The notes beneath the pieces were generated by a model. The model was given only the letters and a program-made list of their open reading frames with translations. It did no database searches and was not told where the DNA came from. From contig CM049311.1 of NCBI GenBank assembly GCA_026874595.1, forward strand, positions 71,840,453-71,904,452: a stretch of 64,000 bases of DNA, written 5' to 3'. Each line of letters opens with the position of its first letter. Positions within the stretch are counted from its first letter, which is position 1. Origin of the DNA: Sipunculus nudus (Eukaryota; Annelida; Sipuncula; Golfingiida; Sipunculidae). A program made the position numbers and the translations under genes. This document shows positions 25,780-38,030 of this stretch, piece after piece.

Positions 25780-28700
25780 TCATTTTTTTCAAAATGCCAT
25801 AACAATTTCCCATTTCTTTGACTACTGCTGCAATAAAATGAGCAAAAACATGAAATCTACTTGTATTTGCAAGGATGTGTTTTGAAATCATAAGACTCTG
25901 TATCTTGGTGTTTTACTCTTCAAGTTTTCTTATTATAATTTCTTTTTCTTTAGATACCCAAAAAAAAAAAAGAAGAAATTTATTTCTTGTGGGTTTGCAA
26001 GGCCATTTTCCAATAAATAGCTGACTTTGTGGCATGGACAGTGTGTCAGATATCAGTCTTTGTGGGGGAGAAAAATAATTCTGGCATTAATAAAATGAAT
26101 GCTGAAGACATTTGAACTGTATTGAATTATAGTGTCTTTGTTGCCGAATTTACATATGTTCTTTGTAACCCTGACTGATTGGATCAAAAACATGTATGTC
26201 CAGTAAATATGTGGTAAGCTTTGTTTGAAATAATCTGTTTAAATCTGTATGCATTACTGGCCTTGTAGGATTCTGCTTTTAGGATTAGCTGAACTGTCAT
26301 CAAGGCCTGCAGTCTTTTTCCTGTTGTACGAATTCCAAAGACATCATGTAATGTGTTATTAACTTTATAACAACAGCCAGTCCATTTACTGTGAGACTTA
26401 TGGTCTAGTTACAAAACCTTTCTCAATTAATTCTTGTCTAGACTGCTTTGGAGGTCGGGACCTGGTCTGTAGAGGACTTTCCACCTGAATTGAAATTTTA
26501 CCTGAATGGCCTATGACGTCATTCCTTTTCATTCAGATAGTGTTATTTTATAAACTAGTAAAGTTTGTTCCTTATGACGTTAAGAACTTTATATGGGCAG
26601 ATGAAATTCCACACCATCCCACTTTACCTTATGAAACACTTGGCTGCCTGCCTCCAGGAAACCTTAGAAGTTGTTTTTTTAAAACTACATGTTTCTACAT
26701 TTGTACAATTTTGGCATTTCCTCCATAATTACTACAGCTATGCAATGTCCTTTGGATCTACAACCTGAGACATACAAGTTTAAGATATTGTTGACATGAG
26801 TATAAGAACTGTTAGACTATTTGCTTCATTTTAAATAAATATCATTTGCATTATATTCAAAACACTGCTGCAAAACAAAACACTGTCATTAAATTTTTTT
26901 GCAGTAGTATAGCTTAATCACATGGACTAACTTGGCAATATTTACTCATGTTTAGTAATAATTAATGGATATTTGTGGAACAAGATGATGGTGCTGATGT
27001 ACATGTCTTGATGGGTTTTATGAATGAATCTCACCAGACAATGGCCCTTTTGTCCATCATCGAGCCGGATGTTAATGGATCATAAACTAAAACCGTTATA
27101 GTTTCCGATCTGAAATTATTAATAAACGCCAAAAACAATTACCATATTTGAAACTAGGTCAGTAGGACTGCATTCTTTTGATAAATTAAGCAAAAACCTT
27201 CATTTCCATCGTTTCGATTTTAAAGATTGTCTAGTAACCAAACAACCTCTTTTGTATTCATCATAGCAGTTATGTGTTTGTGCCAAGGGTGACCCTTATG
27301 AATGAGTTCCGCAATGTTATTGTAGCTAAGATTTTTAACATGCAACACCAGCCCTTGTTGGTCTGATTGGAGCTGGGTGCACAGTGTTATACCACAGTCA
27401 AAATCTTGCCATACAAAGGGATGAGAGACAAGTATGTTACATTGGATGATTTGTATAGTATTTTCTTTTGATAATTTGATTTGTGCTTGATTTATTTGAA
27501 ATATTCACATTGTAATACACCGAGTCCCATTGGAACCCAACCCACTATAAAACCTGTTAATTACCAAGGACAGTCCCAGAATACCACACACCTTTGTTTA
27601 TATAAGAAGGTCAGGAGCTCTAGTATCATATATCAGTCTTTAATCTGTGGAAGACCATACATTATGGACGAGGATGATGTGAGTTTAGACACCCATGGGT
27701 GATCCTGTTTCATCACGATATGCACATAAGCTGAGGTTACTCATAACAAGGTCCCCCAGAGAGCCCACTTCAAAGTGCCTGCATGTACATGTGGTGTAAG
27801 GGTGGTTCATGATTTTTTTCCCAAAGAAATAAAAAGTATATTACCAAAGGTATTTGAAAGGTTATAATCACCCTTGGTTATGAGTTTTTAATTTTCGTAT
27901 GTGCATTTGTGAATCTGAGATAAAAGAAAGGAATTATTAGCTTATCGCCATCCAAAGGTCAGATTCCATATGACTCGCATGCACCTAGTTTTAGTCCAGA
28001 TCTTACAGAGTTCTTTTAAGGTTTAAACAATACAATATTTATCAATTTTCGTTTATCCATATGCTTGTTTTATTGCCTAATTATTGAATATACATCAGAA
28101 CAAATGGTTTAAATGGATAATTCTTCATAAACAAAATGATATTAGTAATAGTTGTGAAATTTAGTTAGAATTTGAAATGAACTACCATAAAATTGTAAAT
28201 ATTTGCACTCTTACAATGTCCTGAATCCATTACATGTGCTTTTCTTATTTTGAACATGCAATTTGTTATGAACTTCATGTATAATATTAATAAATCAAGA
28301 GCTGTTCCAGAGCTCTGAAGAATATGTTATACCTTTTCTATCAGCCTTGAATGTATCATTGCATAGATACTGTATGAAGAAATGGAATGATTGCATAACT
28401 GTTTGAAAATTACCAAATTGCTAATGGAATTAGCTACATCTATCTAAAATCACTGATGTTAAAAATTCAAACAATAATTTTACAGCTGCTGGTGAACCTC
28501 ATGTTGAGTGTACATTGTCTGAAAATCTTCAAGCATATAATTTAGAGCTCTTCTCTTTCCTTTGTCTTATTTGTCTGTATTTTGTGTTAAAGAAAATGCT
28601 ATGTATATACCTTGCAATAAACCTTGATCAAATCTAGACAATCTGTCTAAGGCTATTTACCATGACAATGACATCTTGACTGATCATTAAGACACCTGCA

Positions 28701-28814
28701 TCCAAATCAATCAGACAGCTTTTTGGTTCTTTATGTTGATACTAATTTTAATCAGTATTCACAGTTTATAGCAATACCCAAGCTTAGCTACATCAGTTTC
28801 TGATCAAATGAACT
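25775..28814. other. Low-repeat host sequence, no gene recognised
   Basis: About 3 kb with mixed composition. Frames of 60-75 codons (26513-26768, 27481-27702) have no domain, codon or splice support. The stretch at 27050-27260 looks like a very old A monomer and is listed separately. Confidence 0.45.
27050..27260 (+). mobile_element. Degenerate family A monomer relic
   Basis: The order of short matches follows the A monomer: AAACCGTTA, then CCATATTTGAAACTAGGTCA, AGGACTGCATTCTTTTGA, AAATTAAGCAAAAACC. No termini. The alignment is by eye and weak. Confidence 0.35.
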
Positions 28815-29015
28815 AAAGTTGCACTCTGTAGAGCACAAACCTCCACCAAGACAAATTGTTTAACTGGATCCAACTCTTTAGGCAGATCTACAACAAAGCT
28901 TTCACAATGTTATAAAAGGAAATCAGTTCATCAGCTTTTTGACTAAATAATAACCCTACAGACAAACAAGCTTACAAACAAGAGTGATATCATAACCTCC
29001 TTGGTGAAAGTAATA
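28815..29015. repeat. Short interspersed repeat candidate
   Basis: About 200 bp starting AGTTGCACTCTGTAGAGC and AACCTCCACCAAG, and ending with ACAGACAAACAAG-type text and AACCTCCTTGGTG. CCACCAAG and CTTGGTG near the two ends form a short inverted pair. It has the look of a SINE or MITE, but no target duplication is visible. Confidence 0.35.
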
Positions 29016-29639
29016 AATTACAATACTGCATATAATATAAATTTATTTTCAATAATGCAGCACTTATTCCCTCTGACAGTTATTGCAAAACCCTTGATTT
29101 CTGAACCTTTTTTTGTGAGCTGGGTACAGGCAGTATTTGTGAGTTGAAAGAAAAAAATTCTTGGTTTTGGATCAGAACCAAGACTAACAAAACCTATAAT
29201 ATGTGTTATTTATAGTATTTCAGCTGTTCATTGCTTCTGTAAAACATATATTTAATACTCTTCAATTAGGTTTGCATGTTTGATAAGTCTGCTGAATTTT
29301 TGTTGGTGCTATTCTTGCAACAGACAAACATGTTTAGTGACAAAATTAAACATAGTGATAATAATTTATGCACAAAATAAATAATAAGAATAACAAAAAA
29401 TTGAACTGTATATGCTTAATCAAGGGGTATAAATAAGTGCTGATGGGATAAAGAATGTTATGTAGGAACCTATAAAAATATATAAAGCACATCAAGTCTT
29501 GCAGATGCCATTTGGCAGCACAAGGAAGGAACTTAACCTGGACAATAAAGGTTAATGTCTTTTGACTTTCAAGGAAACAACTAGAAAATGAATATTCACA
29601 AAGAAAGGTGGGGAAATATATGACAGTAGCTTGTTAATG
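29016..29639. other. AT-rich sequence, no feature recognised
   Basis: No frames, monomers or termini that I can support. Confidence 0.45.
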
Positions 29640-29641
29640 TA

Positions 29642-30736
29642 TACCGTATTTATTTTTATTTCGCGACCACTTAAAAATAATTAATTTTCTCAGAGGTCGA
29701 GATAATGGAGGATATTTGAAAATTATCCTCATGCAGAATTAGCGGTGGTCGAGATATTAGAGGCATGGGGTTTGATAACCTTCCGTACAGACGCAGATCG
29801 AGCCGCTCTTACACTCGAGCGGTCATATGAATTGGGTGATAATTTGGTCGTATATAAGTTTGTTTTGTAATCTTAACAGTATTTTCTACAAACGGGCTTC
29901 CAGCCGTCACATGAATTATACGCAGTCCGCAAATGATTAATCAAACTGAGCTCAATCACTTTACAAAATGATCACTACTTCGCGTATAGGTACTATCACT
30001 TGACATAGACGGCAACTCATGTAACCACCAGTTGTTTCAAGTTAACCCGCAAGGCGGCAATACCGGCGGGCCGAAAAGGGACAAGCAGCTGCATCAAGTT
30101 GGAAGAAGACTTTATAAAAAATAACTGCATATTATCAGATAACTTTTATTTGTATAATACGTAATAAATATAGGAAAGTAAAGGCGCGTTAAATTACATA
30201 CGACCGGAAATGGTCCTAGCTCCCATGCCCTCGATCAGGCCCTGTTTTGTAAGCGTGGTCACCCATCCAAAAACTAACCGGGGTTGTTTAGGCTTAACTA
30301 TGATGACGGTTCCGACTGTGTCACAGTTCTTCCACCACGCGAGCTTTGCAATATTTTGTAAATATTATTGCTGAAGATCCCATGTGAATTGCACACGAGG
30401 CACATGCATACCAGGAACGGTACATGAGTTTGCTTCGTCACGGACACCCATTTGGATCTTGAACGCTTTATCAAGTTTATATATTATGAAAAACGCATCT
30501 TTGTATCTTCATAAATTTTATTGGAAGCAAGTTTGATGTGGATGCCCAGTGTAATAAGAAACTAGTCAGATACAAACTGCGTTGCCCGTGAGAGATGGAG
30601 ACATTTCACCTTAACATCGTCGACAGAAAAAATCGTCGGCAGTCGAGAAATTAGAGTCATTTTAGAAATTATGCTTTCAAAATATTTTTTTGGATCGAGA
30701 AATAAGAGGGATCGCCAAATTGGAATAAATACGGTA
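29642..30736. mobile_element. TIR element with TA target duplication
   Basis: Perfect 13-bp terminal inverted repeats: TACCGTATTTATT at 29642 and AATAAATACGGTA at 30724. TA flanks both sides (29640-29641 and 30737-30738), as in Tc1/mariner/pogo-type elements. The repeats extend imperfectly inward with TTCGCGACC on the left and GGGATCGCC on the right. At 1.1 kb with no long frame it is non-autonomous. It carries a 5S-rRNA-like segment. Confidence 0.82.
30255..30330 (-). pseudogene. 5S rRNA-like segment (internal promoter region)
   Basis: Read on the minus strand, the blocks fall in 5S order: AGTTAAGC (30292-30299), ten bases, CCGGTTAGT (30273-30281), TT, then GGATGGGTGACC (30257-30268). The 10-base spacing between the first two blocks equals that of animal 5S rRNA. 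These blocks cover box A, the intermediate element and box C of the RNA polymerase III promoter. The 5' third and the 3' end of 5S are not clearly present. It is either a 5S pseudogene fragment or the head of a 5S-derived SINE captured by the TIR element. Confidence 0.65.
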
Positions 30737-30986
30737 TAACTGTTTGACTAAAAGGCTGGCAGATTTGTGGGAGAATATACATTTCATTTATGGAGGAAAT
30801 CTGTCATGAACTGGAAATTACCAGTTTCCTTAAAAACTGGGATGATAACAAAACAGCAAAAGGTTGTAGTACTCAACAGCTGAAATCATATGCCCCAGCT
30901 TACTCTGTTAAAACATGATCAAAGTATTTATCTGAGCAACTTTTTACTCAAAGGCTTTAAAATTCATGATTTTGTGATGGTTGACC

Positions 30987-31639
30987 TAGTGGTGGGCCGA
31001 ACATCGGGTATTATCGAAAGTCAGTCGGTTTGCTGCCACTTTCAAGCGCTCGATTACCGATGGCAGCTATCGATCATAAGCATGATTGTTTTTTTCCCGA
31101 ATGCCTTTATGTTATAGGCTAAAATTATTCTTCCATTTTTTACAACATTCTGCGCCTCAAAAAATGAGTCTTTATTACCGAGTAACTTCCGTATGTAACT
31201 GAATTTAACACGGTAGATGCAAAAACAGAGGACTTAATAATTCTGTGAAATGGCAGGGAGCTGCAGAATTAGCGGGGAGTTTTGTAATGAGATGTACATT
31301 GCACAATATGGGCGGTATGGCGTTATAATGCTTCATAAATTCTCCAGGTTTTTGCAGCAAGTAGAAGTCCGGGATTGTGGTTTAATTCTTGATTATTATA
31401 AATAATTAAAATGAAACTTTGAAAAGCATATATTACTCATATTAGGAAAATATAAAATAAGGTAAACACTTCTTTTTTTAAGGTAGAATTACTAAGACAT
31501 GCGGGCTGAATTAAGAAAGTATAGTTTCACAAATAATTACATATTTCTTAATATTTTCTGAACCGATTAAAAATCGATCATTGATCGGTTTGCCCAAACC
31601 GATGATGGATTATGAAAAATGAACAGACTCCCACCACTA
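30987..31639. mobile_element. hAT-type MITE with perfect 8-bp target duplication
   Basis: Terminal inverted repeats TAGTGGTGGG (30987) and CCCACCACTA (31630-31639) are flanked by the identical octamer GGTTGACC at 30979-30986 and 31640-31647. An 8-bp duplication with a TAG-GTGGG-type end is typical of hAT elements. The 653-bp body has no transposase frame and includes several ATCGAT and CCGAT motifs. Confidence 0.9.
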
Positions 31640-31647
31640 GGTTGACC

Positions 31648-34528
31648 ATGGAGATTAACTGATAAATGACCAGCTACCTCATAAGAAAGCTAAAATAAGG
31701 CAACACAAAAATTGTTCTACAGACTCCAGTAACAAAATATCAGGAGTAAGAGGGCAATTTGTTTGTTTGTATTTTCTTACCCTGAATTTTGCCAGCTTGC
31801 CTAGAAAATACAAAAATTGCTACAGTTCTTGGAATGGTGTATATGATCAAAATTTAGTCTGTTTTCCATAGCTTTAAAACTCGTTTAAGGTAAAATTAGC
31901 AACTTCTCCAATGACCTGGTCTTCATTTATAAAAAAAAAATTATCCACAAAATAAAGGGATAGGGAACATCAAAATGGTAAATTCTTTTTTGTATGGCCT
32001 ACAGGGAAATGCATCATAGGTTGTTCATAGTAAAGTGGCAAATGTCTGTGATTTTTTCATGAGAAAGATTATTTTCAGGTCACTGTATGGTACTGAGATG
32101 TGTTATTAATTTAAGTGACAAATCACTATATAGGTTTCAGAAGATAACTCAGCACCAACTGGTGTAGCAACTGCATGTACATTTATAATTTTAGTGACAA
32201 TAACCATTTATATGGTGACAGAGCTTCAGGTGACTGGACTTGCTATAGTTTAAATTATAAATTCCAAATGACTATTTGTGCTGATAGAGAAATTCAGGTC
32301 ATGACAGGTAACTGAACTGGTCAATAAGGTTGGAATGATAACTACCCCAATTAGGGAATGGCTGCGACTACCTGTAGGGAATTTACACAAGTTTCATTGT
32401 TGCTTGAGACTGTGATTAACAGAGTCTACCAGGCAGCAGGCAAGGATCAAGGTACAGATGCAAGACGGCTTTTACTGAATGTTTCATGCTTGCCTGACTG
32501 GACATTTTAATATAGTTCTTTCATTTTCTACTGGACTCAGCACCTGCAGAAATCAGCGTCCTAGGCTTGTTTGTAAATTTTACATGTTGATCTATTTGTC
32601 TCTTCTGGTTCTTTTTATTATCACGTACTTTTTATTAACCCTTTTTCTTAACTACAAATGCACAATCTACCTGAATCATATGGAAATGAATTTAATTCTG
32701 GTGTTATTTATTGTTATAGATATTTAAAGAAAAAAAAATATTTATTTTATGACAGTGTTTCTGCCACAAACATATTTATTGTCATAATGTTGCAGTTGAT
32801 TTCATCAAGTTATTTTATATGGTTATCAGAATTTAAGTCCTAGATATATTGAATAAGCATGACACAGATTTATTATATCTGTATTTTGATATCTATGAAA
32901 AGCTGTGTGTCTCTGTGACAGTGTATCAGTGTATAGGTTATCTTAATGGAAATGAACATACCAGTTTGAGTCAGGCATTGTATACAGAGTTTTGAGTGAA
33001 AAAAAATGGGAAACTTTTTCAGCATCAGACATGCATTCTTTGATACCACATGTGAGCCAAAGTTTAATGAAAATCCACCAACCTGTACACTGTGGGAGCT
33101 AAGTGACTTAAAAGCACAGACAAGTATATGAATGAATGGATGTGATGGCATGGAAGCAGATGTAGGAGAATTAATAAAGGCCCATGACATCCAGCTGAAT
33201 TTTACAGTAAAGGCCATCACACATAACTAACAGTCACATGCAGACACTTAAAAGAGTTAATTTGGGTTTCAAAGCAAATATACCAAAACATGTATGCATG
33301 TATATTTTTAACTTCCAAGGTCTTATGGTAAACTTCATGCTTTGTTAAAGGTCAGACAACTGAGCTTCTGTCGAGTCTTTGCTCTTGCTGTAACTCTTAT
33401 ATAGGTAACAATGACCACATTTCAGGTCTCCTCAGAAATGCTTTCAGGATCTGTCAGTATTTCAAGTTTTAACTTCTAAGGTTTAACAGATATAATTTAT
33501 GTCCTGCTTATGGTTGCATTGATGGATATAACCTGTCATTCTCAAAAATGCAAATAGAAATGTTTAAAAACTGAAAGATTGCAGGTGTCACCAGTCTTCT
33601 CCATGCATGATGATCAATCAGTACAATAAATTTCATGACAATTAACCCATCAAGCTGTGCTTGAGAAAACTTGCCTTTTGTTTGGATATTCACAGACAGG
33701 AGTCTCAGCTTCTTAAGTATTCAAACACGATTTTTCTTCAGTGTCCTCAGAGTGTTAATACATGTCATAGTGATATAATCTTGGATTTCCACAGAGGACC
33801 TATATGTATACATATACTTCAGCATTCTGTACCTATTCCACAAGCATGCACATTGCTTGTTATGACTGTTTAAATTTTAGGTCTAATGAGGGAGCACTAG
33901 GGTTTTTTAAAGGAAATTTAATAAAAGCTTTAGGCACTTTCAGGAAATTTTCATGAAAGACAAGGTAGAATTTTTACTTTTATCATTTGAAATATAATAG
34001 AATATGATCTTTCTTGCCAATAAAACTGACCCATGGAAACACCATGTGGCAGTGATGGAAGTGGTACCAGTGGACTGAAAAAGATTTGTTGCAGAAAATG
34101 AGCAGTGACCAAAAAGGAATGTTTAAAAGTTGATAGTGGTTTAATAAACAGAAAGAGAAGTGGTGGCAAAAACCAGGAACAAAGACAGGCATAGAAGTAG
34201 TATCCCTGGAACTCTAGTGGGGTGGGAGCAGTTATAATTTTAAACTGGGGCACATACTGTAAACTATTGCATATAAGAGGATCTCGCATATGAGACAAGG
34301 GTGATTTTTAAAGTGAAAAACAAGATAAATTTATTTGGAGACATCTGAATCAGGAAGAAATCTTATAGTTGAGTCCAGGCCTGGCTGTTGACCGTTGTTC
34401 TCAAATGCATAAACTGTCTGAATGACTTTTATTTTATCTTTGCAGTTGAAAAGAATGAAGAGACAAACACTAATAAATATACCATTTATAACAAAAGGAA
34501 TGTAAAATAAGATATCAAACAAAATTTT
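31648..34528. other. Low-repeat host sequence, no gene recognised
   Basis: Nearly 2.9 kb. Frames of up to 115 codons on the minus strand (32873-33220, 33951-34298) lack any domain or splice pattern I can defend. No element ends are visible. Confidence 0.45.
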
Positions 34529-35883
34529 TATGCCCCCGCCACAAAGTGGCCAGGGCATATAGTTTTACCCATGTCCGTCATTCCGTCCTTCCGTCCTTCC
34601 GTCATTCCGATATCAAACAGTTGTACGGACTTTTTTTCGCAATGCCTGCAGATATTAGCCTGATTTTTGGTGTGTGGGCAGATATAGACCAGTTACAGAT
34701 CGAGTTCCCGTTTCGTCCCGGTTGACCTACTTTTGACTGTTTTACAGCTCCTAAACTTAGAAAATTTCATGGAAAATAGAAATTTCATGACAAATACACA
34801 TGTACGGACTTTTTTTCGCAATGCCTGCAGATATTGGCCTGATTTTTGGTGTGTAGGCAGATAATGACCAGTTACAGATCAAGTTTGTGTTTTGTCCAAG
34901 TTGACCTACTTTTGACTGTTTTACCGCTCCTAAACTTAGAAAATTTCATGAAAAATAGAAATTTTCATGACAAATACACATATACGGACTTTTTCTCGCA
35001 ATGCCTGCAGATATTGGCCTGATTTTTTTGTGTGTGGGCAGATAATGACCAGTTACAGATCGAGTTCGTGTTTTGTCCTGGTTGACTTACTTTTGAACGT
35101 TTTACGCCTCCTGAACATAGAAAATTTCATAAAAAATATGAAATTTCATGACAAATACACATGCAATGCCTGCAGATATTGGCCTGATTTTTGGTGTGTG
35201 GGCAGATATTGACCAGTTACAGATCGAGTTCATGTTTTGTCCCAGTTGACCTACTTTTGACCATTTGACGGTTCTCTAACATAGAAAATTTCATAAAAAA
35301 GTGAACATGTATGGACTTTTTTTCGCAGTGCCTGCAGATACGGGCCTGATTTTTGGTGTGTAGGCAGATAATGACCAGTTACAGATCGAGTTCTTGTTTT
35401 GTCCCAGTTGACCTACTTTTGACCATTTGACTGCTCCTGAATATATAGAAAGTTTTATGAAAAATAGAAATTTTCATAACAAATGCATATGTACTGACTT
35501 TTTTTCCTCAATGCCTGCAGATACCACCCTGATTTTTTATGTGTGGGCAGATAATGACAGTTACAGATCGAGTTCGCGTTTCGTCTGGGTTGACCTTCTT
35601 TTGATTGTTTTACGGCTCCTAAACATAGAAAATTTCATGAAAGACAGAAATTTTTATGGAAAATGCACATGTATGGACTTTTTTTCACAATGCCTGCATA
35701 TACTGGCATGATTTTTGGTGTGTTGCTTGATAATGACCTGTTACAGATTGAGTTTGCATTTTGCTCTTGTTGACCTACTTTTGACCATACGACACCTCCT
35801 GAACTTAAAAAATTTTTCAAAATTTTACAAATGTTTCTAATTTGCCCCAGGTGGGGGCATTCGTGTCGTTCCGACACATCTAG
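34529..35883 (+). mobile_element. Helitron-like family D element D2, complete
   Basis: The hairpin at 34529-34559 is as in D1, except that the outer right arm starts C-AGGGCATA, giving an extra mismatch. A TTCCGTCC/ATTCCGTC tract is followed by about seven monomers of about 180 bp (one shortened near 35164). The end has GGTGGGGGCAT (one change from the D1 subterminal repeat), the GTGTCG-TTC-CGACAC hairpin, and ATCTAG at 35883 followed by a T run. It is uninterrupted, unlike D1. Confidence 0.9.
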
Positions 35884-36651
35884 TTTTTTTTAAAGCAATC
35901 TGTTTTAAATATTCATTAGAATGAGGAGGAAGGCACAGCCTTAGGAAAGACATTGGTTTTATTTTCAGGTGTTAGAAAGAGAATGGATAATAAATAATTG
36001 TGTGGAAATAATTGTGAATTAAATACAAGAAACAACTAATTGAAATATAAACAATTATTACAGGCATTTAACAGAATAAGATTAAAATGATTGACATCCA
36101 AAGTCTTCTATTTAAATGAACATAAATAATATAAAATGAAATTAGATATCAAACAAATTACAGTTAAATATTTTTTTATGATTAAAATAACTAAAAACAT
36201 ACCTAGATTTCACAGGAACTAACGATGTCAGTGAAATTCAAGCCACAAATTGGCGCTCTATAGGACTCATCCCCTCACATACAAGTCTATCCAAAACTAT
36301 AGATGTTTTTTTAGGGGGGAAATTTCTTGACTTGTGCAAGTTTTTACAGTAGTAATTAAGCTGCAGCCTAAGGCTCTTTCATTTAACTATGGATCGAGAA
36401 GACCAGCCCTGAGGTATACATGTGAAATACTAGCCAAACAGGACAGAATCAATGCTCCCTGACTGACCAGTAATAATTTAAGATGTCTGGCTCCATGGTT
36501 TCTTCCCACCACTCATGGGGATTCTCAATAATTGTTTCCTCCAGGTAATTGAACTGAAGTTCTCTTTGTTTCACCTTTAGGTTTTTGTCAGACCTTTTGC
36601 TAAATTTGCTGAGTGAGTTTGTCACCATGTTATTTTCCATGCTTCTGTTTT
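35884..36651. other. AT-rich sequence, no feature recognised
   Basis: No frames or repeats that I can support between D2 and B2. Confidence 0.5.
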
Positions 36652-37149
36652 TAGGTCAGCTGACTGAAGGTGAACTGAGGTATAGGAATGGCACTTTGTC
36701 CATTGTCTCTCCATCCATCAGCAGGGCACAAATCACAACTGCTGACCCTAGATACTTCCTGGTCATCTAGGGAGGTCAATAAAAATCCTCCATGGAAACC
36801 TGAAATTTTGTCATGGCAACCTAAAACCTGCAAGCTATGGAGCTTGTAAGGTCACAAACCATCTGCCTGCAAATCGGATTTTAGATGATAACTTCAGTTT
36901 GGGTCGAAAGATTAGTTTAAAACTTGACATATATATATATATATATGGCCAACCACTAAAGTAAGAACTCTATTACTTTTGGGGTCATGAGATCAATTGA
37001 AAATCCTTTATGATTTTGGGTTGTAAAACTTCAAGGTCACAGGCCCATCCACAAATTAGTTTATGGACGAAAAAGGTAAACAGATTGGCTCCTAAGAATA
37101 TATCCCTAGACACTTATTCAGCCAAGCGTCAAGACCCATGGGTGCCTAG
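36652..37149 (+). mobile_element. Old family B element B2
   Basis: A worn hairpin (AGGTCAGCTGACTGAAGG and CTGAGG) is followed by one B monomer (CAGGGCACAAATCACAACTGC, CATGGAAACCTGAAATTTTG), a short (TA)n at about 36929, and an end with GCCAAGCGTC, GACCCATGGGTG and CCTAG at 37149. Here an A/B-type end reads CTAG instead of CTTG. Confidence 0.7.
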
Positions 37150-38030
37150 TTTTTTAAGCTTTAATGTTTGATTCACTATGTGTAACCAAAATATGGATAA
37201 AACTATTCAAATTAAATTTCTTTCACAGCTATAATAATGTCACAGTATTAAGTTGAGATTGTAATACCTCAGTCTGTCAGCCAGTAGAATTAGAAATCAG
37301 GAGTTTGGCGGTCTGGGTGGTAATGTCATCAAGACATTAGCCTCAACTGCTCCTTTCCCAAGGAAAAAATTGAAAAATTAAAAAAAATTACTGTGGCAGT
37401 TTCATATGTTTTAAGAAGATGAAGGAAAACAACGTGTTTGACTTTGATTCAGATGTTTCCATGTTATGACTAATAATAGTACTATTGTGTTATATCAAAT
37501 TATAAGGTGTTTCAGTCAATTTTTTGCAACATCATTAAATTCTGATCAATTAAAGCTCTCATACTTTCTGTCATACTTTGCTTAAGTAATTGGTCTTTGT
37601 CTATCATCCTTCCATTTGACCCCTCTGGTTGGCTAGTTTGACCATCTGTGTGTTAACAGGGCCCAAATTGTAATTGTTAGGCCCAGAAAATTCTTGCTTG
37701 ACATCCAGACACCTCCTGGCAAGTCTCTTATGAGTTAAAAGATTAGGTTATAAATATAAATATTGATCTATATTCTCTGAGCCAAATTGGCAAAATCATG
37801 TTTTTTTACCAGCATGAAAGTCTGCCTCTTCCAACTGTTCTAGCTGTTGAACAGAAATTGATCATGGCATCAAAATATTAAAACAAGGCACACACACACA
37901 CATATATTTATCTGTCAGCATGCAAAATCTTAGCAAAAATTTGCCCTTCTGGGTCTTCAGAATTATTACATACAGTTGTTCAGTTTCACTTTGATTTGCA
38001 CCTTTTTAGTAAAACCTTTAACAATCTCAA
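37150..38030. other. Mostly unrecognised; B monomer relic at about 37620-37800
   Basis: The relic contains GTTAACAGGGCCCAAATTGTAA and CTTGACATCCAGA in B order, without termini. A (CA)n run lies near 37890. The rest is unassigned. Confidence 0.4.

Noticed and set aside
32873-34298. Minus-strand frames of 115 codons as genes
   Set aside because: Composition and lack of splice signals or domains make chance openness more likely.
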